The position numbers and the translations under genes are program-made. The notes beneath the pieces were generated by a model. It did not search any database. It saw only the letters and a program-made list of their open reading frames with translations, and had not been told where the DNA came from. Below, piece by piece: positions 22,561-34,500 of a DNA stretch of 64,000 bases; position 1 is the stretch's first letter; each line of letters begins with the position of its first letter. The stretch comes from Microcebus murinus (taxonomy: Eukaryota > Chordata > Mammalia > Primates > Cheirogaleidae). The DNA lies in contig NC_134115.1 of the NCBI RefSeq assembly GCF_040939455.1, forward strand, positions 29,662,727 through 29,726,726. Direction: 5' to 3'.

Positions 22561-23520
22561 ATTATTGCCATCAACATCATATTTACTGTTACTATTACTC
22601 TCCTGTATTGCAAGAATTATGGTTTATAGCTTTGTACACCACCACTATACCTGAAGTATCTTTGGGTATAGGTGATATTCTATAAAGGTCGATTGAATTA
22701 ATCTGTAGTTTTTGACTATGGAAACTCAAAATATATGCAGCAACTTTCCTTTGTTGTGTACTAAAAGGGTTCGCCTGCCAAATAAATTCTTCAAAGCTGC
22801 CCTCAAATTTGACCAAGTCAATTTCAATGAATTTGTTACAAAGATGGAGAAAGGAAACTGAGAGGGCCCACAGTTGCTTGCTGGTAAAATGAGAAGGTTG
22901 AGTTAGATTACTGTTCCCAGAGTGTTTTCCCCAGAACACTAATGCCTCCCACCTTCTCTGAGCCTCTAGAGAAAAGCATCACACTGAGAATTCTTGGCAT
23001 GAAACGGGAGCAACTGATACATCCTTCCTTTCCCTGGGGACTCCCTTGCTCTCAGAAAGACATAAGCCGCCATCTTCATGTGGAGAAATGTACTAGCTGC
23101 CTCAGCTACACTGGCATTTCCCAAAATGAGAATCTGGGGTAAAATAGGTGTTGAAACACTTTATTCCTTATCCACTTCTTGTAGATTCACAAAGCACATT
23201 AGCATATTAAAGACTCTGTGAAGTTCTGCAGGGAAGAAACTTATTTAACTTTAACTCAGCATTTCCAAATTTTATTTGACCATGGAGTCCTTTTCCAAAA
23301 CACCTGTAAACTGATCAAGGTCATTAATATTCCATGAAATACTTTAGATCCCTATAGATTCCAGCTACATCTTTCTGTGTTCTCTTTTTTACTTATGAGG
23401 CATTGAAAGATTCATCTCTACCAGGCTTCTATTTAGGAACTTACTAGAATGTGCAAAGGCAGCAGGTAAAATTGCCCAATTAAAAAAAAAAATTCCCTTG
23501 AGTGATTTTGAGACTTAAAA
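22560..23520. other. No gene seen; unique sequence
   Basis: No recognised repeat of size and no coding frame with family similarity is present. Confidence 0.5.
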
Positions 23521-23524
23521 TGAA

Positions 23525-23610
23525 ATATATATAATTTTACATATATATATGTGTGTGTATATATATATGTATATATATATACATACATACATATGTATAT
23601 ATATAATATT
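23525..23610. repeat. TA/TG-rich simple sequence
   Basis: Alternating ta, tg and taca units lie directly beside the left arm of the inverted duplication. A Tyr/Ile-rich minus frame over it is an artefact. Confidence 0.9.
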
Positions 23611-23612
23611 AG

Positions 23613-23817
23613 GTCCATTTTACAGATGCAGAAAGTGAGCTAAGGCCACACAGGGAGTCATTGATGAAACAAAGAGGCAATGCCTGTGATGTAAGGACAC
23701 AGAGACAAATGCACAAACATTTGTAAGATGCACATGTGACATACACCTTTACATTTCTTGATCATTCATTTAGAGGCCTTACGGTGAAGGGATTAGAGGG
23801 GCAGCAAGTTCCATTGG
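23613..23817 (+). repeat. Left arm of a large inverted duplication
   Basis: The outer part is antisense MIR ('gtccattttacagatgcaga'). The inner part (23688-23817) is non-MIR and matches the reverse complement of 24179-24310, for example 'aagatgcacatgtgacat' and 'cattcatttagaggccttac'. One gap of about 25 bases lies in the MIR part. The arm has no gene. Confidence 0.85.
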
Positions 23818-24178
23818 ACTCAAGGAAGCATGTCTTTGCCCTGGTGGCAGTCATTCAAGCACACATCTATTTGGCCCCGGTAGTGTATACTCCTATTGAG
23901 TCAGGGTCCACATCTGTGCACACAGGAGGTGCTAAAAACATGCTTTTGACTCATTGACCAAAAAACAGAAGAAATGCCAAAAGTGCAGGACAAGAGCCAG
24001 AAAAGTAGCTGGGAAAATGTCACAGGACAGTCCTCTAAGGGAGTGCTAGTTCCCTGTTTCATCTGCCCAAATACCTTCTGGTGGTGAGGACAGTCAATTA
24101 CCTATTTCAAGCAGCACCTAAAACACCACCTCCCACTAAGCATTCTGTTTCCCAACTAATGAAATAACATATGGTGAT
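23818..24178. other. Spacer of the inverted duplication
   Basis: About 360 bases of unique sequence lie between the arms. No open frame or recognised repeat is seen. Confidence 0.6.
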
Positions 24179-24416
24179 TCCAACAGAATTTTCTGCTCCT
24201 CTAATCCCCTCACTGTAAGGCCTCTAAATGAATGTTCAAGTAACGTAAATGTGCAGGTCATATGTGCATCTTGTAAATGTCTGTGCATGTCTCTGTGTTC
24301 TTACATCTGCAGCTTCAACTCTTTGTTTCCCACTGTCATCAAATAGCTACCTGGGTAGCCTTGGACAGGTCACTTACCCTCTCTAAGGTTCAGTTTCTGA
24401 ATCTGTAAAATGGACA
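24179..24416 (-). repeat. Right arm of a large inverted duplication
   Basis: This is the reverse-complement partner of 23613-23817. The outer part is sense MIR ('gacaggtcacttaccctctc', 'ctgaatctgtaaaatgga'). MIR sequence is included at the outer end of both arms and in mirrored order, so the duplication happened after the MIR insertion. Confidence 0.85.
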
Positions 24417-24515
24417 TAATGCTACTTACCTCATTGGGTCATATTTAAAGAGCTAACGTGGAAATTTCTTGCACAGCGCCTTGCACATAATAAGGGCTTA
24501 ATAAGTGTTTGATGA
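24340..24515 (+). repeat. MIR element
   Basis: Sense MIR from 'tagctacctgggtagccttg' to 'acataataagggcttaataa'. It overlaps the right arm of the inverted duplication. Confidence 0.7.
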
Positions 24516-26385
24516 GATTATTGTGATGATTATTATTGCTACTACTAAAATAATAATTATTGTTACTATAATAATGATTGCCAAAATATTATTACCAAAA
24601 TCATAAGTATTCATGTAATTATTTTTATTACTATGACAATTCTTATTCTCTGTATCAGATAGTGTTGTCTTTGAGAGTAGGCATGGATTATGTTTGTCTA
24701 ACCTTTCTGGCACAGTATCTAGCATGACATCACATGCTAATTAAAGAATTAGTGTTATTAAGGAAGAAAAAATACTTTTACTGACCCTTAAATGCTTTGT
24801 TAGTAACTGTACAAAAGAAACCATCAGCCCAACATATGAAAAAAAAAAAAAACAAGTTCCTCTTTGTTGTGTTTTTGGAGGCAACCAGAGGCTACCTAGG
24901 ATATTAAATGCTATTAATAAGTTTCCCACCTGTAGGTGTCGTTTCTTAACATTTGAATGCACTGGGCCCAACTTTGAAAAGCATTTAATATTAATAAATA
25001 GCTAGCAAAAAAATATGTTTTTAAGAAGAAGAAGATTTCACATTAATGCGGTTTTACCTAAAACTAATAGGCCTCTGGTCTGCCAAGGATGAAGATTCAA
25101 TTTCCAGGTGTCTTCCTAGTACCTAGAAACGTCAATGATATGAAGTAACAGGTTATTAAAAACTTTAGAAATATTCTCACCAAGGTTCTTAATTTTATAA
25201 TGAGATGAAAAAGTTTCTTTTCCAAAGGAGTTTCTATACTTTTTTAAATAGTTGAACTTTGTTTCTAAAGTCTTAGAAAAAGAACATAATTTAGGTCTTT
25301 ATTAAAAAGGAAATGTATTTTCCATGTTTCACTTAAATTATATTCCATTAGTCATTTGCAATCTTAGCCTACATAGAATATTTCTTTGGTGGTTTTTATG
25401 TTTGTGTTTTAGGAGGGGACCCCCAAGATGGCTAATCTCTGTATAAATATTTTAACATTCCTCTGTAAAGTAGTTTTTTAAAAGCTATTTTATATCCATC
25501 TTTGTCATGGAGCTGAATAGCAAATATGTACATACAAGCCAGTATTGCCTTATGAATGGGTTTTGTTCAGCAGTGAAATCTTGGTGCATTTGCATGACTG
25601 AGAGTGAAATAACGTGCTATCAGGACCAGTCAGTTTTGGGGGATGTGAGGAGATGCCATCCTCAAGTTTCTCCAGCCCAGCCCAAGCCTAGCTCAGGTTT
25701 TACTCACTCATTTCTCAGGAACCTCCCTCTCCAAAGATTCTCTGTGCCCTGTAAAATCCATCAAATTTTACCAGTCTTTTGTTCATTCCCTCTGAGCACA
25801 GTGGAGGGAGAATACACTAATTTAAAGATTAACTCAAGCTAATAGAGGGACAACATACTGATCACATTGCATTTTAACATAGGGTTTTCTGGACACATTC
25901 TTTTAACTCAAGAGTTGTGCCAATAGTTGGGGTTTTATCAGCTGAAATATGGCTGTCAACTTCAAAGGGAAGCTCACCAGTATCTTCATTGTTCGTTTTC
26001 ACATTTCACTTTCCTCTGTTACTAAATTTCCTCTGAAGCCAGAAAGTACAAGTTATTTCCCGGCAAAGTGATCGCTTTTCATTTATCATGGGATTGATTT
26101 TCCAACTTTCGGTAGAAACTGAAATTGACCAGGAGGTTCTTATCTGGCAGACAGCAGCAAAATTCTCTGTGTTTGCATGTTCCTCACAACACATGTGACT
26201 TTCTCAGTGGCAGCATTAGTGAGAATCACTCAGAGCTCAGCAATGATGTGTCTTCATTAATCCCACCAGGTATCCTATACGGGAAGTTATTCTCTCTTTC
26301 ACTGTTTCCACACTTCTGACAGATACTAATCATTGGTATTTGGAAATGAGGAAGTGGAATTTCTGAGAATTCCTGGGAATTCCCA
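24515..26385. other. No gene seen; AT-rich unique sequence
   Basis: An ATT/AAT-rich patch at 24525-24640 is followed by unique sequence. The longest frame (25507-25842, plus) has no recognised domain. Confidence 0.5.
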
Positions 26386-26386
26386 A

Positions 26387-26440
26387 ATTCTGTAATTCTG
26401 TTATTCTGTAATTCTGTAATTCTTTTATTCTGTAATTTTC
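26387..26440 (+). repeat. Short tandem repeat, unit about attctgta
   Basis: Six to seven imperfect copies of an 8-9 base unit (attctgta, with attctgtt and attctttt variants) lie in a row. Confidence 0.9.
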
Positions 26441-27550
26441 ATAACACTTTACTTACATGTTTCTGAAAAATAACATGTGACCATAGTAGTAAGAAGAGAA
26501 TCTTTTTTCTGTTACATGATTATATGAAAAGTTTCAGTGGTCCCATGTTTAAAAGTTATATAATAACAAATGTATGATTTTTTATTATTATGAACCAACA
26601 CATTGTAACAAGATTATGAAATTCAATCACATGTAAAAATGATCTCTACCTGATCCAGACATAAGATAATAGAAAATATTAAGAAGAAATAAACACTATC
26701 ACAAAATAAATGCTAAAGAAGAATCATTTTAAAATTGAAAGATAATACCACAAATACTGAATACTTAAAAGTAATAATTGTTTAAATGAAATTTTTAAAT
26801 GCATAAAGCATCGATTGTCCTCTCTGATAGTATTCAAATAATGTAATATTTAGATCCATTGGCAAGCTAAAAAGCATTACACAGAAACAAATGTCAAAGT
26901 TGCCAATTTAAGGGCATACCCTATTTCCAAAAGTTGGCATGTCTTATAACACCTCTCAAAGAATTTGTAAAAAGTATACTTTGTCAATATACTTATTAAT
27001 GCTTATTTGCAGGAATGACTCACTGTTAGCAGTGGACAGTGCCATGAACACACACTTATAACACAGCAACAGATACAGGAAAGTCTAACTGAGGCTTCTC
27101 TTCTACTGCTCCTGTCAAGGTTCCCAGGAATGTTGACCTTGACATTCAACTCTGCATGCCAGTGCTTCCTGATCTTGCTTTCAACTTGAACTCAATGGGT
27201 TTCTTCAAACCAGTAAGGTCTATATATTGACTATTGAGCTGTAATTCTCACAGGAAAATTAGAATGCTTCTCCCCATTTTCCTGCTTTCTCAACTGATTT
27301 TTCTCAGAACTCAGGAATCCATAGCAATTGAAATGCCAGGGAAGAATTTCCAATTGGAAATACTTTTCCTTTTCTCCCTTTTTGGAAGAAACTATAACAT
27401 AGTGTTTTCCTTCTCATCTCCAGATTTTTTCTACTCATTTATGGTTGTTCCCTTCCTAGGTGCCCAGCTCACAAATTCCTCTCCTCTGCAAATGGCCCCA
27501 GTGCTGTGAGGTGGCCCCTAGCAGCTGCATCTTTCACTACATAATCCTGC
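26441..27550. other. No gene seen; AT-rich sequence
   Basis: The stretch is mostly AT-rich unique sequence. A 91-codon plus frame at 27234-27509 is Leu/Phe-rich with no family match and is not called. Confidence 0.5.
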
Positions 27551-27559
27551 ATTCTTGAT

Positions 27560-27865
27560 TGTATATAGGGAGGGTGACCCAGGGAAGGATAACTGGCTCA
27601 ACCGGACTCTCTCACTGTCTCTGGAACTTGGAGACTGAAACCCCAGACACGCAAAGTCTGGGGGCCATTATGGTTTGGCCACATTGATGGAGGCAAAGAA
27701 TTGAATCTACAGCTACTTGTTGTTCATATCCCAAGAGCTGCCCCCTGAACCTTCTCTTTCCCAGTCATGAGATACTTAAGATACTCTAGTGTTCTTCATT
27801 AAACCCCTCCATTGTTTAAGCTAGCCAAAATTAGGTTCTGTTGCTTTCAATCAAAAGAGCCTTAG
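27560..27865 (+). repeat. Possible MLT-type LTR 3' part
   Basis: The end 'cattgtttaagctagccaaa', 'ttaggttctgttgctttcaa' and 'tcaaaagagcct' follows the order of MLT-type LTR 3' ends ('ttaagctag', 'gtttctgtcacttgcaa', 'aagagtcct'). It is diverged. Confidence 0.45.
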
Positions 27866-28549
27866 CTTATATATTATTATTTCCTGGCCTTAGTTCCTTT
27901 AATTTTCTAGGAAAAGAAAGAAAAATGTCTTGTGGTTTAAAAAAGTGACAACATATGATACCATTTAAGTAAAATTTAGAAGCATACAAAGGAATACTCT
28001 GTATAGTTTCTGATACCCATGTGTGTACTATGGACATAAATCTTGAACAGTGTATCAAGGTCGTGGTTGCCATGGTTGCCTTGATGCAAGAAATATCTAT
28101 ATCAAGATCATGGTTGCCTTGGGGGAGAGGGAAGATGGGTCAGGAAGAGGCTCAGAGGAGGACTCAATAGTGACAGTAATGCTTGATATCGAGGCAACCA
28201 CACAACCCAGTTTGCCTGGAAATGTTCAATTTGTTATCCCACCATAATTATTAATAGCGCCCCTCTTTCTCTCTCAAAAGTATCCCAGTTTGGATGATAA
28301 ATTCTATGACCACCCTTTAAGAACATTTTAAATAATTATAGAAAAAAATGTTTCTCTGTATTTTTGTATGTTTGAAACATTTTATAACAAAAATATCTTT
28401 AAAGTTATTGCATATACAGAACATAGCTACCAACAGCTCCTTACTTTGCTCTTTTAGCCATGATCCCTCTGGAGCAACTACTCCATACCACACTTGTGAG
28501 GATTAAACGAAATGAGGTCTACAGTGACCTGCACTGAATAAAAAAGTCA

Positions 28550-28790
28550 CCTGTCAGGTGCCACTTCTTTGTATTTACCAAACTTATAATACTTTATTCA
28601 GGAATTTTTTCATTTTTATATTTTATATAGGTTATACATTCACATGGCTCAAAATTCAAAAGGGACAAAAGGTGTCTAATGAAAAGTCTCCCGCCCACCT
28701 TCCATGCATCTCCCTAAAGGCAACTGTTTCCAGATTTTTTAATATCCTTAAAGAATATTCTGTGTATGTAAGAGGGAAAAAAGGATTGCA
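28550..28790 (-). repeat. L1-type 3' fragment
   Basis: 'gttatacattcacatggctc', 'aaaattcaaaagggacaaaa' and 'gaaaagtctcccgcccacct' resemble a common antisense L1M segment. Confidence 0.5.
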
Positions 28791-28871
28791 TATTTGTGTG
28801 TGTGTGTGCAATCATTGCACCATTTGAAGCTCATAAAGATCCTTTGAAGAGAAATAACATTATTATAAATG

Positions 28872-29230
28872 CTCCTTAACTTACAGTGGAGTTACATTCT
28901 AATAACCATGGTAAGTTGAAAATATCGTAAATTGAAAATTCATTTACTACACCTAACCTATCAAACATCACAGCTCAGCCTAGCCTACCTTAAACATGCT
29001 AAGAATACTTACATTAGCCTACAGTCGGCCAAAATCAACTAACACAAAGCCTATTTTATAATAAAGTGTTCAATGTCTTATGTAACATATTGCATACTGT
29101 ACTAAAAGTGAGAAACAGAATGGTTATAGGGGTACCCGAAGCACAATTTCTAGTGAATGTATATCACTTTTGAACCATCTTAAAGCCGAAAAATTGTAAG
29201 TCAAATCGTCTTAAGTCAGGGACTGTATTT
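28872..29230. mobile_element. Tigger/mariner-like non-autonomous DNA transposon remnant
   Basis: The ends are inverted: 'ccttaacttacagtggagtt' and 'ggtaagttgaaaatatcgta' on the left, 'gccgaaaaattgtaagtcaa' and 'cttaagtcagggactgtat' on the right. Between are 'cctagcctaccttaaacatg' and 'aagcctattttataataaag', which I remember from a mammalian mariner-type element. The family name is not certain. Confidence 0.65.
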
Positions 29231-29335
29231 CCATTTTACATGATGAAATCGAGGCTTGAAAAGACTAAGTGACTTGCCCAAGGCCACAAAGCTAGTAATG
29301 AGTGAAACTTGCATTTGGATTCGAATCTTTCAATC
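29230..29335 (-). repeat. MIR fragment
   Basis: Antisense MIR: 'ccattttacatgatgaaatc', 'gtgacttgcccaaggccaca' and 'ggattcgaatctttcaa'. Confidence 0.6.
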
Positions 29336-30054
29336 ACTACATGTATTGTCCTGGATTTTAAAAAAGAAGAAGAAGAATTAACCTGCTAAATTTAAAGCAT
29401 ATTTTAGGCTTAGAAGAAGCTGGCACCTGCATGCCCGGGCTCATCTGGAAAACCCACTTGCTAAACAATGTGTCCCCTAGCCACATGAAATTCCACTGCA
29501 CTTTCTGCATTTTCTTCACTTTCCCCAGAGCGTGTGTAATTAAAATAGAATTCAAAATCGTGGAAGGCTAAATATATGCTAGCACTAGAGAATTTGTCAG
29601 CTCCCCTTCTTAAGGCAAGGCACTGAGAGAAAGGGTCATAGAGAAAGGGTCATATGGGGTGGGCAGGGGTGTCCTTGAGGAGTGGGGAGAAGAAACTGAA
29701 AGGCAAGATAGGATGGGACAAAGCATACCTATCTCACAATTCTCCCTGGAACCTGCCCTACCTTAGTTTTACTAGTTTCAGCCACTGATCTGCTATGGGA
29801 AGACCACAGCCAATCCAACTTATTTCCAATATGATGAATATTGATTTGGTCCCTTCGTCCAACATTCTCAACTGGTTCTTTCTCTGACCAAGGGCACCCA
29901 TTACCAGGCAGAGAGTGGACAGTTAATTCTTCCCCAGAGGACTCCAAAGGTTCTGAGTTAACCAGGATCATCTGCCTTAACACCACCTTCCAGTTTGTAC
30001 CCTGAGTCCTAAGCAGCGCCCCTCCCCCCATGCCCCGGGTTCTCAATATACCAT

Positions 30055-31136
30055 CAAACTAGCAATGAAAGAGGAAACATTCCAGCCCATTACTGAAATA
30101 CAAAGGATGATAAGAAACCATTACGTACAATTATACAACAACAGATTGGATAATCTAGAAGAAATGGATACATTTCCAGACATATACAACCTACCTACCA
30201 AGACTGAATCTTGAAGACATTTTTTTAAAAAAAAACCTGAACAGAACAATACAAAGCCAGGAGATTGAATCAGTAATAAAATGTCTCCTATCGAAGAAAA
30301 GCCCAGAACAAGACTGCTTCACAGATGAAGTTTACTAAACATTTAAAGAAGAACTAATACCAATCCTTTTCAAACTCTTCCAGAAGTTGAAGTGGAGGGA
30401 ATACTTTCAAACTCATTTAACAAGGCCAGGGTTATCCTCATACCAAAACCAGATGAGAACACTACAAGAAAAGAAAATTACAGGCCAACACCTCTGTGAA
30501 CATAGATGCAAAAACCCTCAACAAAATACTAGCAAACCAAATTCAACAGCATGTTAAAGGAATCATGCACCGTGATCAAGTGGGATTTAATCCTGGGAGG
30601 CAAGGATGGTTTAACATACGCAGATCAACACACATGACACACCACATTAACAGAATAAAGGATAAAAACTATATGATCATTTCAATCAATACAGAAAAAG
30701 CTCCTGACAAAATTCAACACCCTTTCATAAAAAAAAAACTCTTAACAAATTATGTATTGTGGGAACATACCTCAACAAACTAAGGGCCATATGTGACAAA
30801 ACCCACAGCTTATATCATAATCAACGGTGAAGAACTGAAAGCTTTTCCTCTAACATCAGGAACAACACAAGGATGCCTGTTCTCACCACCTCCATTCAAC
30901 ATGGTACTAGAAGTCCTGGCAGTGTAATCAGGCAAGAGAAAGAAATAAAAGGCATCTTAATAGATAAGGAATATGATGACATGATCTTATTATGTATAGA
31001 AAACCATAAAAACCCCCACAAAAAAAACTAATAAAGGAATTCAATAAGGTTATAGGATACAAAGTCAGCATGTAAAACCTTGAATACAGCAATATCCAGA
31101 TTTCTGACATGAAAGCTTCAGAGACAAGAAGTATAC
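30055..31136 (+). pseudogene. L1 ORF2 reverse-transcriptase fragment, decayed
   Basis: The plus-strand translation follows the L1 ORF2 order between the endonuclease and reverse-transcriptase domains, with stops and frameshifts. Readable blocks include RLDNLEEMDTFPDIYNLP near 30150, [20 protein letters not shown] near 30500, [18 protein letters not shown] near 30575 and [20 protein letters not shown] near 30665. The last block has Asn and Pro where active copies have Asp and Phe. Sequence after 30930 is shortened and the YXDD-type region is not readable. The fragment continues right of the Alu only weakly. It is an old, dead LINE. Confidence 0.85.
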
Positions 31137-31151
31137 AAAAGCAAGAAAACC
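31137..31151 (+). repeat. Target-site duplication (left) of the Alu at 31152
   Basis: aaaagcaagaaaacc is repeated at 31487-31501. The first four A residues could also belong to the poly-A tail. Confidence 0.9.
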
Positions 31152-31490
31152 GGCCGGGCGCGGTGGCTCAAGCCTGTAATCCTAGCACTCTGGGAGGCCG
31201 AGGCGGGCGGATTGCTCGAGGTCAGGAGTTCGAAACCAGCCTGAGCAAGAGCAAGACCCCGTCTCTACTATAAATAGAAAGAAATTAATTGGCCAACTAA
31301 TATATATATATAAAAAATTAGCCGGGCGTGGTGGCGCATGCCTGTAGTCCCAGCTACTCGGGAGGCTGAGGCAGGAGGATTGCTTGAGCCCAGGAGTTTG
31401 AGGTTGCTGTGAGCTAGGCTGACGCCACGGCACTCACTCTAGCCTGTGCAACAAAGCGAGACTCTGTCTCAAAAAAAAAAAAAAAAAAAA
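31152..31490 (+). mobile_element. Alu SINE, lemur type, nested in the L1 fragment
   Basis: A full dimer starts ggccgggcgcggtggctcaa and ends actctgtctc plus about 20 A. It keeps many CpG sites and has an exact target-site duplication, so it looks like the youngest Alu in the window. It inserted in the decayed L1. Confidence 0.96.
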
Positions 31491-31501
31491 GCAAGAAAAC
31501 C

Positions 31502-34500
31502 TATATGTGGACTGAGGAACAACAACCTAAGTTGGGTTTATGTCTGAAAGGATGCTAGGAGCTTCATTCATGTTACATTGGAGCGAATCTGGGGAACCAG
31601 CACCCAACAAACAAAAATGACAAGATGAAGGGAAAGTAGAGAGCAGGCTTCACCTTGGAAAGGGCTGATGATTAGCTCAATATGCTATAAAATTATTTGT
31701 TCCTGAGCCAAATATGTGTCTAATCATTTGGATATTACTTGTACAACCAGAAAAATCAGTCACTGGTTAGGAAAATGTATTTCTGTGTGAATATTAGGGC
31801 TCAGCTATCTGTAATAACATGGGAAGACAATATTTTCATCTAGAGTATTTTTGTTTGTCTTGGATTGTTATTGTAAAGTCAACAGCCTCTAAATAAAGTG
31901 TTGAAGTACATGATACAACCTCTTCTTTCTCCATCTTTCCCATTGCTCCTCCAGGGTTTCAGTTGTGCCAAGTTCACCGTTAACAATGCTTTCTGCTGAA
32001 ATCTGGCTTTCCAAAGAAAGAGTATCCAGAAACAGAAGACATGAATCTGGGAGGCTCTTCCTACAAGAACTGCTACTTTGGTTTAACTTGAAAAAGCCCA
32101 TGCCCAGTTCCTAATGACAAACATCTGAACCACCAGGTCTTCCCACAAGCAAGACTGTTATGTCTCTTGCTTGCTCCATTCTATATACAACCCACAGATT
32201 GCTCCCCGAGACATGAGCCTATTGGGAGCGCAACATTCCACCAGACCCAGATTTAGCAAGACATTTCCATATCATCCCCCCAACCAGCTGGAAACACTCC
32301 ATTTCTCTTGTGTAAAAATCAAACTCATCTCGATGAATTTCCTGATTTAAAAGTCTAATTCATTTCACCAAAAGTGTGACAGAAGGAAACCAAATACACC
32401 AGCCCACTCTTGCCAGATTCTTCCATACCAAAGTTATTTCATTTGCATTCTAGAAAAAAAAAATGGTCCAAATATGCTATGCAGGAGGTGCTAGCCCAGT
32501 GTCTCACTCATATTCTTGCCACGGGACCTTGGCTGGTGGCACTGCAGGAAAAACAAGTTTATCATTACATCAGCCATTAAGCTCACTTCTCCATGAAAAA
32601 TAATAACAACCCCTAATGTCCTGTATTGAAATAAGCACTGCAAAATACAAAAGAGTCACAGTTTTAAAATGTGACACACTTTCTGCAAGCAGTGAGTTAC
32701 TTTAGAGATGCAATGTTTACGTTGCGTAACCCTCCCGGAGCCACGGTTATGAAGCTCAGCTGTTCTTTGGTGGTCTGGGACAAAAGAGAAAGTATTAATA
32801 CAAAGGGCTGCCAGGGGCCAGTGGGAAGGAGCCCATGAAAGAAAGGAAGTAATCTATTTGCCAATTACCAAAAATAATAATAGTAATACACAGATACACG
32901 GAGCTACACATACATACATGCATATAATTTTTTTAAACAACTTATGGCTTTCACACATGTAATCAGCTCACAGTGGCCTCTCCTGGTTAAACCCCAAGGC
33001 AAATCTTCCTTTCTCCTTTTTCCTGCACCATTCTGGGATCCCTTTCTGGCTTCTTTTATGTATGAATGACCAGTTCACATTCTGTACTCTGTTTCCCCTT
33101 CCCCCTCCCCTCTCTCCTACACTGTGCATTTACACCAGCGGCTGTCACAGCTGCGGGGCATCCTCAAAGCCACCCGCTTCCCTTTTAGGTTCAAACAGAC
33201 AAACACGATGCAGTCGGCACCCCCGCTCCACCCCAAATGCTTTATTTGATTTTTTATTGCATCTGATAGAAATCTCAGGGTTGCAACCTAAAAGGAACCA
33301 GAGCTGCCCCCATGTGTCTTGGGGTGGGGAAGGAGAGAGACTCTTGGGAAGGTTAAGTTGATTCTACTATTCGGAAGGAACAGAACATCCTCTGAATGCA
33401 CTTATATTGCTGAGTGGATGTTCACACTAAGAAAATGGTCAAACAGCACCACTTACAGCAAGAGCTGAAAAATGCAACAGAGCCAGACCATGTCAGCAAA
33501 GACAAAGCCAGCTGGGGCCGGCTCATAGTCTCCCCTCACACTCCCACCCACCCACCCCATCTCCGCAGAAAGATTGTGACAGTGACAGGAAGCCAGTGCA
33601 ATTAGTGTGTCATCACGTGCGGGGAACACATGGATTCCAGCAGATATGGGAAAGAAATATTAATATCAGGCTCTGCTAAACAATAGGGAGTGATCCCAGT
33701 TGAGACAAGTGATGTTGCCTGGAGGTTCTGGATACCTGAAAACATAGCCCCGGGGAGCCTGTGCTACATCTGGTGTACGTAAATTACACGCTTCTTCCTT
33801 TGTAATCAAGCCCCACCCCCAAACTCAAACAAATCCAGATTTTAGTAACTGCCTCTTCCAACTTCCGACTAGCTTGCTTTCCAGGGTCTCTAGGTCAAAA
33901 AGAAATACAGCGCAAAGACACTTTCTCCTTGGGGATCATACACAAATTCACTCCATCTGTTTTTTTTTCCACAAAGCAGCAAAGCCATCAGACCTCCCCA
34001 TCCTCTCTTTGGCTCCTCCTTCGTGGTTATAGTAAGATAAATCTTGGCCATGTGCCTCCCAAGGGCAGTCACAGGACAGGGGTGCGTGCCTCCAGAAGTC
34101 CTCCCCACACGTTCAAGCAAGCCCAGGGGGAGGGATGCATGCAAATCAGCTAGCATCTCCACTCCCCAAACCCTCCAGTTAAGAATGGAAATTGTTTGTT
34201 TATCTATTTGTACATGTGGAAAGGGGGCAGTTTAAATTACCCTTTTTATCGGTTGCATGGTTTAAATTCATCAGACATTGGCCCTATCTTCATCTTACCT
34301 GGGTAGACCCAAGTCAAGACACATTTGCAGCAGCTTTATATTTTCAATGCAGCCATTCCTCTAAGTGCTATCCTCAGGTAAGATCATCAACCCTGATTGG
34401 GCAAAGATGTTATTATAAAATGCAATTCTTAAAATTTGGCGTCTAACTACACTTTTAATAAGCCTCCCGTCCTTCCCCATGTATTTTCTCCCTTAGACAC

